64,000 bases of DNA. Source: Liriodendron chinense (taxonomy: Eukaryota > Streptophyta > Magnoliopsida > Magnoliales > Magnoliaceae). The stretch spans positions 1,240,001-1,304,000 of the forward strand of contig PVNU02002353.1 in the NCBI GenBank assembly GCA_003013855.2. Reading direction: 5' to 3'. The notes beneath the pieces are model-generated. The model saw only the letters and a program-made list of their open reading frames with translations. It searched no databases and had not been told where the DNA came from. The translations under genes and the position numbers were made by a program. Position 1 is the stretch's first letter; each line of letters begins with the position of its first letter. Below are positions 46,093 through 58,234 of the stretch, one piece after another.

Positions 46093-48479
46093 GTAACAAC
46101 CCCTCCCAAAGATATAATATTGTCCGCTTTGCCCGAGGGCGCATGGTTTTATTCTCGGGTTTTATCCCAAAAGGTCTCATATCCTTAAGGAGAGAACTCC
46201 ACATATAGCTAGGATTCCGAGTGCTCATCCATCCGATGAGGGACAAGTAGCCACTAGACCCTACCAATTGGAGCGTTATTTTCGAAACCCGACCGATCCC
46301 ACACGAGACCCGAATGACAACCCACACTCGGACCACAGTCAGGCTGCACCGAGGTGCTAGAATATCTAAATCCAAACAATTATCCTAAGAGTTTTCAAAG
46401 GAGAGTAGAATCCAAGTCTCTTCGTCGATGGGTTCCCTATACCATAGGAATTTTCTAGACCCAAGAGCATCTCTCTCAGGTATAAAATTATAATCCTAAA
46501 TGTCCCAACATCCTATCATCATGTTATTAAATTAATCAAATTTAGGTAATGACCATATACAAATCATACATCATCCTAGGTTGGTTGATTAAATGCATGG
46601 ATGTCATGATTTCGCACACAATCCGTGTTTTGGACAAAGCCCTGGCCAGACTGACTTGTATCAGAATCCACAGTCCACCTGTCCAGCAGGTCGTAAGTCG
46701 TGACTGAATACACAGCCCGAATGATATAGAGAAATGACATAGAGAGCTTAAGGTAGTACTAGCACCACATCAAGCAACCAGGCCACACGAGTCCCCTTCA
46801 AATGCAATGTTATGTATGCATGATTTATTAAAGTATTTATTAGTCCAATTCATTTAGCAAATTGGTGAAGCCAGAATACCACATCGTATCGTAAAGTCTA
46901 ACTAGGACTATTTGGCTCCCTGCGATGCGTCGCCAAATCATCGCCAGTAACCCCTCGATCCAAGGTTTGGGTTGTACACTTATGAAAGCATAGTCTAGCT
47001 GTAACTCGTCAGTCACGCCCAACTAAGCGAAATGGCTCATCACCCCAATATCAAATACGATTAATTTATTCAGAAGTGTGGGCGTTTCACTTGGAATTAA
47101 CCCAATGCATGCTCGGGTCATTCGAATGGTGCACAAGCACACAAACGTCGACCAGGGTCACATTTGTCACAAGGGCCATTCGAACAACAATCAGTCACCC
47201 CTGTCAATGCTCACTGGTCACTACGGGGAGGCACCACCCCAACGTAGGCTGACAACTCAGACACGGAGTCCTATACCACCATGCCTGGATCATGAGACTT
47301 GGTGGATCAAGTCGCAGTATGGTTTTAAGTGGACTATTCACAGTGGGAACGATGGTATTCCAAATTTCATATAGTGTAATTCATCAATGAAATACATGAA
47401 TGATTAACTCTGAATGGGGCTTATTCGGTGGACCCAAAAGGATGGCGACAAACCAACAATGGCCACAATCGATCGACTGTGTCCCGCTGTAATGGCTAAC
47501 CTAGTAGTAAACAGTACACTAGATCAAATGGTTGTCAAAGCTTAATCCAAAGCAACACTTAACTTATTATAACAACAATTTAGATTATTAGATACCTAAT
47601 CATAAACATACACAAGCACCTGGCTCGACCGATCCAACGAACCCAAATGACACAGCTCGAATGACGCAAGGTGCCACATACATCCACAAGCAAAGATACA
47701 TTACAATATTGTAAATTTATATCATTCAGGCATTTCATCGAGCATGTTATCAACCTAACAACAGCAGAGGAATTTCATCGAACATATTACAATCAAACAA
47801 CAATTACTAACTAAAATTTACCGAGAAAAGCTTGAAGGTAGATCTTCACCTTAACGTCAAAATTCAGTGATTCGGATGTGGCCCAAACACCGAGAACTTG
47901 GGAAAAACTCATATACCTATAATTAATTGTAAATCTAGGGTTAATTAATTAGAATTTACTCTAATTAAACCACTAATTAAGGTTTAGGGTTTACATACCT
48001 TGGAATTGGAAAAATCTCAAATCAATTTGACGAATCAAGGCCTGAGGTTGGATCACGACAGGCATCCACATAGGGTCACGCCCGATCACGACTTCTACAA
48101 AGTGGGGGCCACACCTAATCGATAGCCGGGGTTCCAAACCCTAGTAAGAACAAACCCTAAAGTTAGGGTTTCAAGCAGAAATAAAAGAGTTTCTAACCCT
48201 AATGGCATAAAAAGGAAGAAATGGAGAGAAGAGATGGAAGAAGAGGTAGAGGATCGAACACCTTACCTAGCATGGGGAGGTGACTAGTCCAACCAACGAT
48301 CGATGAATCTTGGCTGGGAGACGTGGGAACGGAGGTGGAGGCCGGAGAGAGCTCGAAAATCCAAGATTTCCATGAGCATGGTGGAGGATTTGAGGAAAGA
48401 AGGGGGTTTGAGAAGAGAAGAGGGAACTAGGGGAGCTTAGGGCTTAGGGGAGAAGAAGATGAAGGAGAGAAATGAGAGA

Positions 48480-48511
<32 letters not shown>

Positions 48512-49414
48512 GAATGGGGTTTATAACCCCGTTTTTAAAAACAATACCCGATGGGTTCAGTAGCGCTGAAGCCCTAAAACTTAAAAAAAATCACAGTATG
48601 GATAGAGTACATCTAGCTCGGACTGAAGCTCCTTCGACTTGGGCTGAAGCTCGCTGGACAAACATTCGGTGCGGCGAAGATCTCCTTCGATGCGTCAAAG
48701 CCACTGTTTCAAACCCCGGTTCGGTATGATCTCGTTGGTTGGCTCAAGCCGTGCTGTTCAGAAATTCTTCTGCTTGCCTAGTTTTCTGAAAGTTCACAGT
48801 TTCACTGACTCCCTAGGACAATGTCTGCTTATTTACATATAATAACATTTAAGTAAATGTCATGTTTAGTTTTATGTTTTCATTACTTTAAGTTATTTTA
48901 TGTAAATAAGGATGTACCCCCCAATTGGATTCAATAAAAATATACTAGAAAATCAAATTCTCAATAATAAAGATTTTGATTTTTCAATCTAAGTACAAAT
49001 CGTAACTTTTTGGCATTTTCAAAAAGTAATGCCTTTTGAAATAGAGGATTTTTGCCAAATCTAAACCGTTCAAAAAATCAGAAAATATAAAAAATAGGCT
49101 AAAACACTGAGGTCTGGTAAAGTATTCATGATGGTCGAGTTGATCTACGAGTAGATTGATAATTCAGGGTTCTTTACTTAGTCTCTACATACAGCGACAG
49201 ACCCGAGTGGAACCGGTTGTTGGCAAGCTCTTCCGAACTATAAGCTTCTCCGCTCTTAAGCTAATTCCTTCCCCTTATTGGGCAAAATCACTCATCTTGG
49301 TCCTAAACACGAGCGAAAACTCACACGGATATGACATACAAATCGAAAAGTCAAAAGGGAACGCCTAAGGACTTTCGATTCTCAAGTTAGCGAAAATCCA
49401 GGGCGTTACATTTT
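46093..49414 (-). mobile_element. Probable 3.3-kb LTR on the minus strand
   Basis: Read on minus, the segment starts TGTAACGCCCTGGATTTTCG (49414) and ends GGGGAGGGGTTGTTACA-like at 46093, a TG...CA unit of the size of large plant gypsy LTRs. Immediately upstream on minus is the purine run AAAGAGAAAAAA (49415-49426), which fits a polypurine tract next to a 3' LTR. A CT-rich leader region (on minus) surrounds the GA microsatellite at 48481-48513. No target duplication and no partner LTR were identified, and no domains. Confidence 0.42.
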
Positions 49415-50223
49415 TTCTCTTTGGGGACCACAAGTGACTTCTCAAAATCCATTGCTTTGAGAGGATAGATCCCTGGAGCACTGTCTATGGGATTGTTTCC
49501 CAAACCTTTTATTAAGAGATACCGACCCTAGGGAAAGTCCTTGCTCTAATACCACTTGACGCATGAAAAAGACGTGATGAGGTCAATCATCGTATTCCTC
49601 AAGGGGATAACTACTTTGAATCCACAAGGGCTTCCTTGAATCCATGAGGAAAATCTCGAATTAATCTAAGAAATGAAGAACAACAAAAGTCAGCTTTAAT
49701 TTAATTGAAAATAATAAGAGAGTTCCATCCATAACAACGAGTTTAAGAGAGCTAATATAACCTAAAACAAAACCATAAAACCTAGAGAGTCCTAAAATAA
49801 AATAGGAAAGAAATCTAGAAATCATGCAAAATTTTTGTCATCTGTCAATCATCGTCAGGTGACCGACCTGAGGGTTTGGACGCTTGGTCGGTTAACCGAT
49901 AAAGTTGGTTGGTCTACCGAACAGCTCAAAAAGTGCCCAGCAACCAACTTGCGATTCAGACGAATTTCAAGTGACCGAAATATGCAGAATTTTGCCACTT
50001 TTTCCTGAAGTCATTTTCGGTCCATGTGAGATAGAAAGGTGCTCGATCCCCTTCCTACATCAGGGGGTCATTGTTCTACATCACCCTGCGATTAAAAGAA
50101 AGCATTGACGTGTGTTGTTGTCACATGTTGCCATCGAAGCCCCAAGGAACCGATCTTTCTCCCCACTCCATTCTATCTTTTTCCTTTAAAAAAAGAGTAA
50201 GAGCATTGGAAAGAGACAAAACG

Positions 50224-50226
<3 letters not shown>
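49415..50226 (-). mobile_element. Retrotransposon 5' fragment with Met-type primer site
   Basis: On minus, TCAAGTGGTATTAGAGCAAG (about 49558-49539) closely resembles the TGGTATCAGAGC initiator-Met primer-binding site. DNA to its right (49559 to about 50220), with GGTCGGTTAACCGA-like palindromic words near 49885-49920, may therefore be the 5' LTR. The internal part is cut off after about 125 bp by the LTR-like sequence at 49414. Confidence 0.4.

Positions 50227-50273
<47 letters not shown>
50227..50273 (+). repeat. Poly-G run (47 bases)
   Basis: Uninterrupted G47. Extremely long for nuclear DNA. It may be real slippage or a consensus artefact. Glycine-rich frames across it are not genes. Confidence 0.9.
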
Positions 50274-50274
<1 letters not shown>

Positions 50275-52703
50275 TTTAAGTTTGAGTCGGGTTATGTTAA
50301 ATTGCGCTTGGGTGGAGATCGAGTTAACGTGCAAGCTAGCGATAAAAAAATTAGGTGGGCAATCTTATCATGGATATGAAAATTTTCATATGCTTATGTT
50401 ATTTTAAAAAAAATAGAAATTTTTATATTGTTTATTAAAATTTTACAATTTTTTAGAATAATTATTTAGTTGCTGATTTTTTTTTATTTACTAAGCATAT
50501 AGGATCAATTAAATTGGATTAATCTATTAAGACTACAATAAGATTCAAGCTAAATTTATGAATTATATGATTTAATATGAACTAATTTCAAAATTAATTA
50601 AATAATTTAAATTAATTTTGAATTCTCTTAAACTATGATTTAAGTTAATTAATTAGATTTAAGGTGAAAATTGACCCAAATTATTCATTTTGAAAAATAT
50701 TAGTTTAAGATACATTTTAAGATTAATTCTAAGTAAATTATAATAATTAGATTTAACAAATTATATTATTTTGTAAGTTTCGATGTTTTAAAATAAAATA
50801 ATATCCAATTTTATAGATTAAGTTAATTTAACTTATCAAATTTAAACTTAAACCGAATATGAATCCAATGATTTAATTTAATGTGAGTGATTGTACCCGA
50901 TCTGAAATTTCATATTCTCCTTTCTTTGTTTCTTAAATTTAATTTTTTTTTTGTTAGATTCATTAAATGTGATTTAGTTGGAATTGAAAACTATCATGGG
51001 TGATCTTTTTCAATTTGAAAATTTTTTAAATTATAATTTATTTTGTTTTAAGTTTTAAAAGTTTATTTTAGTTAAATTAGAATTAAGTTTCGATCCTAGA
51101 ATACCGTGGGTTATCTTACCTCAATTTTGAATTCCTAATTAATATTTTTTTCTATTTCATAAAAAAATCTTGAAGCTAATTCATTAGATTAAAATTGATA
51201 AACCTAAATCATAATTTAATTTAATTAGATACAGGATTTAAGTTAGATTACCTTCTTAGAAGTTCCTAGACTTCATTGATTCGTAATTATTGTGATAAAT
51301 TTTAAATTTTTAATTAAAATTTTAAAATTTGATTTTATTAACTATTAAGTTGTATTAAATTATTCCTGAACTTATTAAGTTAAAAATAACAGTATGAATT
51401 TATCTAAAACATAGGACTATCTCCATTATGATGTTTGTAATTAATTCTCATTATTTCCTTTCAACTCTAAATTTAAGAAATTAAATTACTATTGATTAAC
51501 AATATAGGAATTAATGTTAAATTAATATTTTCTAAAATTTAGGTTTAAAACAACTAAAAAATAAAATTATTTAGGTCAGAAAATAAATCACGAAGAAATC
51601 TGGAGATTTATGTCGAAAATTATCCCAAAATCTACACCTGATTATCCTATGTAATTAAAATTATGCCATATTATAAACTAAATTTTCTATGAACTCTTTT
51701 ATAATTTTTCTAAAATTTAGCAAAGCTTCTTAACTATAAATTAATTATTTTAAATCTAGAAATTTTAGTTGCTTAATTTATTTTAAGATTTTTACGTTAT
51801 CTCTTAATATATTCACATTGTAATCTACTTTCCTGCACACCATTGTACATTAGGGCAAATCTAAAGGAAAATGGTATGAAAACTTTTAGAATTTGAAATT
51901 TTAATTATTTAATTACAATAATTGCTTATTTAAAATGCATGACCTTGGAACCCATTAGATCATTCAGTCTCCATTATGTACAACATATGAGTACAATTGT
52001 GCGGACATATGTCAGAAGTGTAACCGAAGTGGTAGTTTAACCAAACATAGTATGAATGGGTCCATCACCACAAAGTACTGGTGCATAAACATTTATGCAA
52101 CATACTTACCCACTGTGTACAATAGTACTATTGTAGGAAATGATGAATGCCTATTTTATTGCTTGTGTATACATAGATAGCATTGCGTTCATAATATCTT
52201 TATGATTCCAGTGTTCGATTTTATAATTCGTTATGCTTTATATCTTTATTTCAAAATTATCGTCTCTTTGTTTATGAAAATTCAATTTAGAAACTTTATA
52301 TTTGCGTAGGACATGATGCCACTAAGCTCATGTATGCTCATCCCATCTTAATAATATTATAGATGTTGAGCTGGAATATTACGAGTAATTAAGCCTTTAT
52401 TGTTAACTTTTACTTCAGTTTTGTAAGATTTAGTTTGGATTTTAAGTTTTAATGCAAGTGAATAATTGTTTAAGGAGAAGAAACTTAAATAGTGGAATAG
52501 CGTCGCATGCACCTCTATTTTATTGAGATTGAATTCAGTAAGTATATTTTCACTTATTTTGAGTCGAATGCTTATTTGAATTTGAATGAGATTACGAGCT
52601 GTAATGAAAATTAATTAATTTAGGTCACATTTTTATTTTATTTTTTGGATTCGGGCCTTGAGTATCTCTAGCTAACTGGGTACTCGGATTTCAGGGTATG
52701 ACA
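50274..52703. other. AT-rich, LTR-like DNA
   Basis: About 2.4 kb of strongly AT-rich sequence without a long frame. Its right border ACTGGGTACTCGGATTTCAG followed by GGTATGACA resembles the TG...CA-type end of plant gypsy LTRs, so it may be a decayed LTR. No left border was recognised. Confidence 0.35.
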
Positions 52704-53913
52704 GTTATACACACGGTGACAGTTATATTGATTAGGATATTAGTAGCCAGATGTGGTGCTATGACAACAGTTTTTACTGTTGTGTAATTGTCCATGTCTA
52801 AAAACAAAAAATAACCAGCACAACCAAATAAAAAAAAAGTATCCATTTGTGGCAAAATGACTATTATATTGGAATATGGGTGTATTGATGTAATGCAAGA
52901 GACAGAAGGGCGCTACTTATAATAGTCATTTATATTATCTAGAGATACAAGAACATTCTCGGATGAGGCTATTTATAAGCTTATACTCTCATCTATGCCC
53001 TCTTCCACCTGTATTGATGAGATCATTTTTGTGAGACATATCATTATCAATTCTAAGAGATCTCTTCACCCTTAAAAGTGTAAATATTCATGTTGGATTA
53101 TGGATTTGCGAGATCATTGAATCCTGAAGACGAGTCATTTCTTTTTCTTTTACACTCGTGAGAATAAAATAAAATATTAAAAAAGACTGCAAATTTATCT
53201 TGAGATATTGACTACCGACGGATTTTAACAAAAAAAAATATGATATTTTCATTAAGTTTACTCCATCGTATACCACTTCTTTTCATAGAAATTAATGAGA
53301 AATAGCCAAATATAATGGCCATTAGGCAGACGTTAAAGTTTCTTTCCTTCAGTGTCGCGGGAAAATATGATAATCCAATCCATGAAAAGGGTGGGCCAGA
53401 TCATGACGATCACCTGTGCGAGAGTCATCAAGTGGATACAACGTGAGAATCAATGGATGGCCAATGTTATGATTCAGAGTGCTGGTATGGCCCACCCACC
53501 GAGTAGATTGGCCTCTTTTCAGAAGTTACCATCATAGTCTGTCCCACTCAATGAGCGCAGGTGATCGATGATGGTGTAACCCACTTCTCTTCAAGGATCC
53601 CATATTCTTACACTGGTGGAAAAAAAAAATAAAAAAAAATCAGTTTGTGCGAAATGGTCGTATTTGAATGTTGACACACAGTGTCTCTCTCTCTCTCTCT
53701 CATAGAAGAGGCATTTCCAGAAAGATCCTGAAGGGGGTGGGGGGAGAAGAGAGGTGAGCTCCCCACCTGTTATGGTGCCTTCACATGCCTCTCGTTTTTT
53801 ATTAAAATCCAAACACTTTTCTCGTTCCCTTCCTAACTTCAAATTCATTTTCTAAGCATGAGAACAAAAAGGCCTATTGAAATTATACTAGTTTAATTAT
53901 CCTCTTTTAAAAC

Positions 53914-53947
<34 letters not shown>

Positions 53948-54399
53948 ATTCCTCCTGTTTCTAAATCCTTCTACGTTAGTGGACTCTGAAAAGCACGACG
54001 GACTACCATATTTTCCTGTCTCTGTCTTGGTGGTCCTTCACAAATCGAGCCAAGGAGTTTTCATGAATAAAAAAAATAAAAATAAAAAGTATATGGAGAG
54101 TAGTAGCATTGATGGACCATATCTTGAAAATCACACCGATTAGTCAGTATGATCTTTCCAACTGCGAGAATTTTTAAGTAGACGTCAAACGAACTATATA
54201 TTTTCTTTCCTCGAACGGTTTGGACCGTTCGATTTTTTTTTTTTTTTAATAGTCCATCGAAGGTCGGGCGCATGCATCAGATGATCTGCACGTGCGCCAA
54301 TTTTATTATTTTTATCGTCGTCCAATTTCACCATTTATTTTAATCCGCCAAAGATGGGAAGTGGAGCATTCTATGGCGAGTTCGATGTATCCGAATTTC
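52704..54399. other. Intergenic with CT microsatellites
   Basis: (CT)n runs at about 53684-53702 and 53919-53944, a T-run near 54233-54247, and no supported coding exon. Confidence 0.45.
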
Positions 54400-54840
54400 T
54401 TTTGCTGTAGGGAGCCCGTGCAACAACAAAAAACTCTGCGGGGCCCACTGTGATGTGCAAGTGAATCTACTCCAACCATCATTTGCACCGGTTCGTTTTA
54501 GGAGGTGAGCCTAAAAATCGGGCTGATACAATACTCAAGTGGGTCACACCACTCGGAAAGTTGGAGTGGGAACGCCTACTGTTGAAACCTTCGTGGGTCC
54601 CTTCATCCTGTTGGTACTCAACTTATGAACGGGTTCGATGGCATATAAACATCTAGCTAGGACCCAGGAAGGTCTACATGGAGTGGCCCAATTCAGCCCT
54701 GGATTGGCTTGATATTTGGGGTGGCGTCCTAAGTCGAGTAGTTCCATATGATGAAATGAGTGGATGTCAAACACACATCATAGTGGACCCCACAGAGCTT
54801 TTTGTTGCAGGGACAATCCTAGACGTACGTCCATGGTCCG
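54400..54840. mobile_element. Fold-back family member, copy E
   Basis: Inverted ends GAGCCCGTGCAACAAC and TTGTTGCAGGGACAATCC-type flank palindromic arms sharing GGGCCCACTGTGATG / CATCATAGTGGACCCC. No matching target duplication was seen, so the limits are approximate. Confidence 0.55.
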
Positions 54841-55343
54841 CCATTAGCTTTACCTATATTCTTAGACGCAGCACGCGTGCCAACCCAGCTAGTGTGCTGG
54901 GAGTGACGTGGACCCAACTTGGTGAAAGGTCCGCCCATCCGACAGACGGGAGCGAATTAGGTGTTACCCGGGGAACAGCTTAGTGGGTGTTACCCCTGCC
55001 GTGTGGCCCACATGGGTGATATTTTGTATATCCACGCCGTCCATCCGTTTCTCCAGCCCATTTTAGGGTGGGTTCCCAAAATTTATACAAATCCAAATCT
55101 CATGCGGACCATACTACGGGAAACAGTGGTGATTGAGTACCCCACCATTAAAAATTCCAAAGAGCCCATCGTATGGTTTTAGAAATGTTTATTTGCAGTC
55201 CAATCTGTTGATAATGTCAATAAGATCTGGATGAAGGGAAAATATAAATACGTCGAACTAAGTTTTGTAAACACCGGGTGTTTTTTAAAATTAACAGTAA
55301 GTAGTGATAAAGATAACCATACCACCTAGAAGAATACCGTCCC

Positions 55344-55595
55344 TTTCCTCCTCTTTGACCAACGAAATAATACAAACCGTTGTACCTAAACTTCTCTTCA
55401 CCTAAACTCACCTTAGGTCCTCTTGAGTTTTTCCGTGAAAATCGGGAAAAAGTTTAGGAGTTTTTTTTCCACCCTAAACTCCTCTTTAGTAAGGGTTGCA
55501 CCCTGGGTGGTATTACACAGGGATTGATACCCTGGGTTGTACTACATGTAAAAGGTAGGTTGAACAACTATTCCAGTGTTCCTGGCCCTACTTCC
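55344..55595 (+). repeat. 252-bp direct repeat, unit 1
   Basis: Runs from TTTCCTCCTCTTTGACC to CTGGCCCTACTTCC. Differs from unit 2 at only about six positions by eye, so the duplication is much younger than the host repeat. Confidence 0.9.
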
Positions 55596-55957
55596 CTGGT
55601 GTGTTTAAAGTCAAATTAGCTTCTGAAAACACTTAGTATTTCCAGAGTGAGAGGTAAAAAAAGAACAAAATACCAGGTGAAATCTGCACCTAAACGAAAT
55701 AAAAAACCTAGAACTGTATTTTACTATACATTTTTACCTACTTACCGTACCTAAATTTTTAGCTCCGATTATGTCATCCGTATGCCACCCTAATTTTAAA
55801 TGTGGCAGGTAAGGAAGTACAAACTAAAGAGAGTTTAGAACCGACGGTTTGTCTTTTAAACCTTAACTATTCTTCACCTTAGCCGCTCTTAAGTATAGTA
55901 CCTTAGGTGAAGAGGAGTGAAGAGGAGTTTAGGTACCACGCTTTGCCCGGTACTCCG

Positions 55958-56209
55958 TTTCCGCCTCTTTGACCAACGAAATAATACAAACCGTGGTACC
56001 TAAACTTCTCTTCACCTAAACTCACCTTAGGTCCTCTTGAGTTTTTCCGTGAAAATCGGGGAAAAGTTAAGGAGTTTTTTTTCCACCCTAAACTCCTCTT
56101 TAGGAAGGGTTGCACCCTGGGTGGTATTACACAGGGATTGATACCCTGGGTTGTACTACATGTAAAAGGTAGGTTGAACAACTATTCCAGTGTTCCTGGC
56201 CCTACTTCC
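55958..56209 (+). repeat. 252-bp direct repeat, unit 2
   Basis: Runs from TTTCCGCCTCTTTGACC to CTGGCCCTACTTCC and is the same length as unit 1. Confidence 0.9.
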
Positions 56210-56896
56210 GACCACACAAATTTCAGTTTAATCGGAGACTTTTGTGCATCATAAAGGTCTCACTCTCCATTTTTTCTTGTTTTATGGTCCACTTTAGATG
56301 TGGATTTGCTTTATTTTTTGGATCTTGGCATAAAATGATATGTAAAAATGGATGAATGGCATGGATTTAAAAATCGAGGCTAATACGGTAGGCATACGGT
56401 GGGATTAAAATTTACACCGTCCATTCCTTCATGTTTGATTTCTCTCAAATCTTGGCTGCCAAACAGAAAATCTGGAATTGATAAGAAGTGGAATCGGTGA
56501 GAATTCGTATCATGGAATCCACTTCTCCTCACTTCTCCTCAAATCCATGGTGCCAAACGCGCCAGGGTTTGGTATAAAGTTGCAAAATAAGAAGGAAAAG
56601 CATACGGACAATGTGGATATATAAAAACTACATCAACATGGACCCCACACTGTTAGGTTGAGACTCACTAAGTTGTTCCCCGGGTAACAGCTAATCCGCT
56701 CTCCCGGTTTACCTTGAACTTGTACCATTGGGTATCGTTTTTAAATCGTCCATTCTTTCCATATAAAGAAAGCCCACATACACGTGGACCCTTCCTATTT
56801 GTTTGTATGCCATGCATAGTGGGGACCACCTTGTGCACACCGCTCAGATGTCTTGCACAATGGATAGATTGGCACGTGTGCTACATGTATAGTGAG

Positions 56897-57593
56897 TAGA
56901 GCTGTACACGAGTCTAGTCGAATCGAGCATCACGGTGCTCGTGCTTGATTCGAACCCACATACCCCTGCTTGTTACTCAACTCGACTCGGCCGAATCGAG
57001 TTTGCCCCTGTTCGATCAGCAGATCGAGCGAGTTTGAGTTCGAGTCGATTTCGAGTTCGAGCAGACAGGCAGCTTCTCAACCAGGGGTGGCTGGCGACGA
57101 GCGGGCATCTTGCGTGCAGAATGAGGGTGGCCGGCGACGAGTGGGCATCGTGCGGGCAGAGTGAGGGTAGCCGGCGACAAGCGGACAGGTGAGGGTGGCT
57201 GGCGACAAGCCGAGGGTGGCCGGCGACGAGCGAGCTAGGTGAGGGGGGTGAGGGGGGTGAGGGACTAAGGGTTGCTGGCCGGTCGGGTGGGTTAGGTTTA
57301 GGATTTGAAAATGCCAAAAGGGGGGCGCTCGGGCAATAAAAGGTAGAAAATAAAAAAATAGTTAGGGTTAAAAAAAATCTTATATATATAATATGGCTCC
57401 AAGTCGAGTTCGAGCTAACAAACGAATTGAGCCGAATTGAGCATGGCTCTGCTCGAAGCTCACTTGAACCCAATCGAGTATCAAAATTTTGACTCGGCTC
57501 GGCTCAAACTCACTTCCGATCTGAGTCGAGTCGAGCAGCTTCCGGGTGAGTCGACCGACTTTTTCGAGCTTACTCCACTCGTGTACAGCTCTA
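56897..57593. mobile_element. hAT-like element with 17-bp perfect TIRs (697 bp)
   Basis: The ends TAGAGCTGTACACGAGT and ACTCGTGTACAGCTCTA are perfect inverted repeats. Target duplications ATAGTGAG (56889-56896) and ATTGTGAG (57594-57601) are 8 bp with one mismatch. Subterminal GAGTCGAG/CTCGACTC words resemble those of the hAT at 27753-28800. The interior has a shrinking GC-rich minisatellite (57084-57259). A 166-codon minus-strand frame crosses it but is only the translation of that repeat. Confidence 0.87.
57084..57259 (+). repeat. GC-rich minisatellite with shrinking units
   Basis: Units beginning GGGTGGCYGGCGACRAGC repeat with lengths of about 39, 39, 28, 21 and 28 bases, then two GGGGGGTGA units. 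Confidence 0.8.
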
Positions 57594-57623
57594 ATTGTGA
57601 GCCTAGAGTTGGTGGTGCTTGTG

Positions 57624-58225
57624 GGGAGCAGATTGGGTGTTACCTGGTTAACAAGTTAGCGGGTGTTTCCCTGAACATGGGGCCCACCTCGTTGTATGTG
57701 TTGTATATCCACGCCGTCCATCCATTTTCCCTGCTCATTTTGAGGACATGGTCCCAAAAAATGAGGCAGATCCAAATCTCAAGTGGAACACACACTAGAA
57801 ATTGAATGATTTCTATTAAAAACTTCTTGGGGCCACGAAAGTTTTACATGAAGCTGATATTTATATTTTCAAATTCATCCTGGTCTTTGAGACTTTAGCA
57901 ATAGGTTGGATGGAAAATAAACATTACAGTGGGCCCCAGGAAATTTTTAATGGTGGGCGATTCAATGACCCCGGTTTTCTATGGTGTGATCCAGTTGAGA
58001 TTTGGGTCTGCCTCATTTCTAAACCATGCTCTCAAATGAGCTGTAAAAACGGATGGATGGCGTGGATATTCAATGAGCTGTAAAAACGGATGGACGGCGT
58101 GGATATTCAATGAGCTGGAGAAACGGATGGACGGCGTGGATATTCAACACATACATGAAGGTGGGCCCCACGATCAAGGCAACACCCACTAACGTGTTAA
58201 CCGGGTAACAACCTAATCCGCTCCC
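57624..58225. mobile_element. Fold-back Mutator-like element, copy C (602 bp)
   Basis: Target duplications GTGCTTGTG (57615-57623) and GTGCTCGTG (58226-58234) are 9 bp with one mismatch. The ends GGGAGCAGATTGGGTGTTAC and GTTACCCGGTTAACACG-type arms match over about 45 bp as inverted repeats (right terminus CCTAATCCGCTCCC). The family's left-arm, centre and right-arm words are all present. It inserted 30 bp from the hAT at 56897-57593. Non-coding. Confidence 0.88.
58035..58145 (+). repeat. Tandem triplication, 37-bp unit
   Basis: AATGAGCTGTAAAAACGGAT... starts at 58035, 58072 and 58109 in the right arm of copy C. Units differ by one to three bases. Confidence 0.92.
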
Positions 58226-58234
58226 GTGCTCGTG

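Larger units (their letters stand above)
55252..56211. mobile_element. Nested insertion carrying 252-bp direct repeats
   Basis: An unclassified insert in element F. Its margins GTCGAACTAAG and CTACTTCCGAC are weakly inverted, and the flanking ATATAAATA / ACACAAATT could be an eroded 9-bp duplication. It contains two near-identical 252-bp direct repeats (55344-55595, 55958-56209), 614 bp apart. It also holds an inverted copy (near 55902-55940) of the repeat's GTACCTAAACTTCTCTTCAC stretch. No TG...CA ends, so a TRIM is not supported. Confidence 0.5.
54948..56705. mobile_element. Fold-back element F split by a nested insertion
   Basis: Outer ends GGGAGCGAATTAGGTGTTAC and GTAACAGCTAATCCGCTCTC are inverted. 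Both continue inward as CCCGGGGAACA / TGTTCCCCGGG. The family's left-arm text runs to about 55250 and resumes at about 56212 (CACAAATTTCAGTTTAATCGG). About 960 bp of unrelated sequence between them is a later insertion. The outer 9-bp flanks (CCGACAGAC, GGTTTACCT) do not match. Confidence 0.65.

Noticed and set aside
45935..46375. 146-codon minus-strand frame
   Set aside because: Spans the junction of a fold-back fragment and the LTR-like unit; no recognisable domain.
50071..50407. Glycine-rich open frames across the G47 run
   Set aside because: They are only the translation of the homopolymer and share no motif with real glycine-rich proteins.
55344..56209. TRIM or small LTR retrotransposon, from the paired 252-bp direct repeats
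   Set aside because: The repeats do not start with TG or end with CA, there is no primer site after the first unit, and the insert extends about 90 bp to the left of it.
56973..57473. 166-codon minus-strand frame rich in Ser, Pro and His
   Set aside because: It lies wholly within the hAT at 56897-57593 and its repeats mirror the minisatellite there; no conserved domain.
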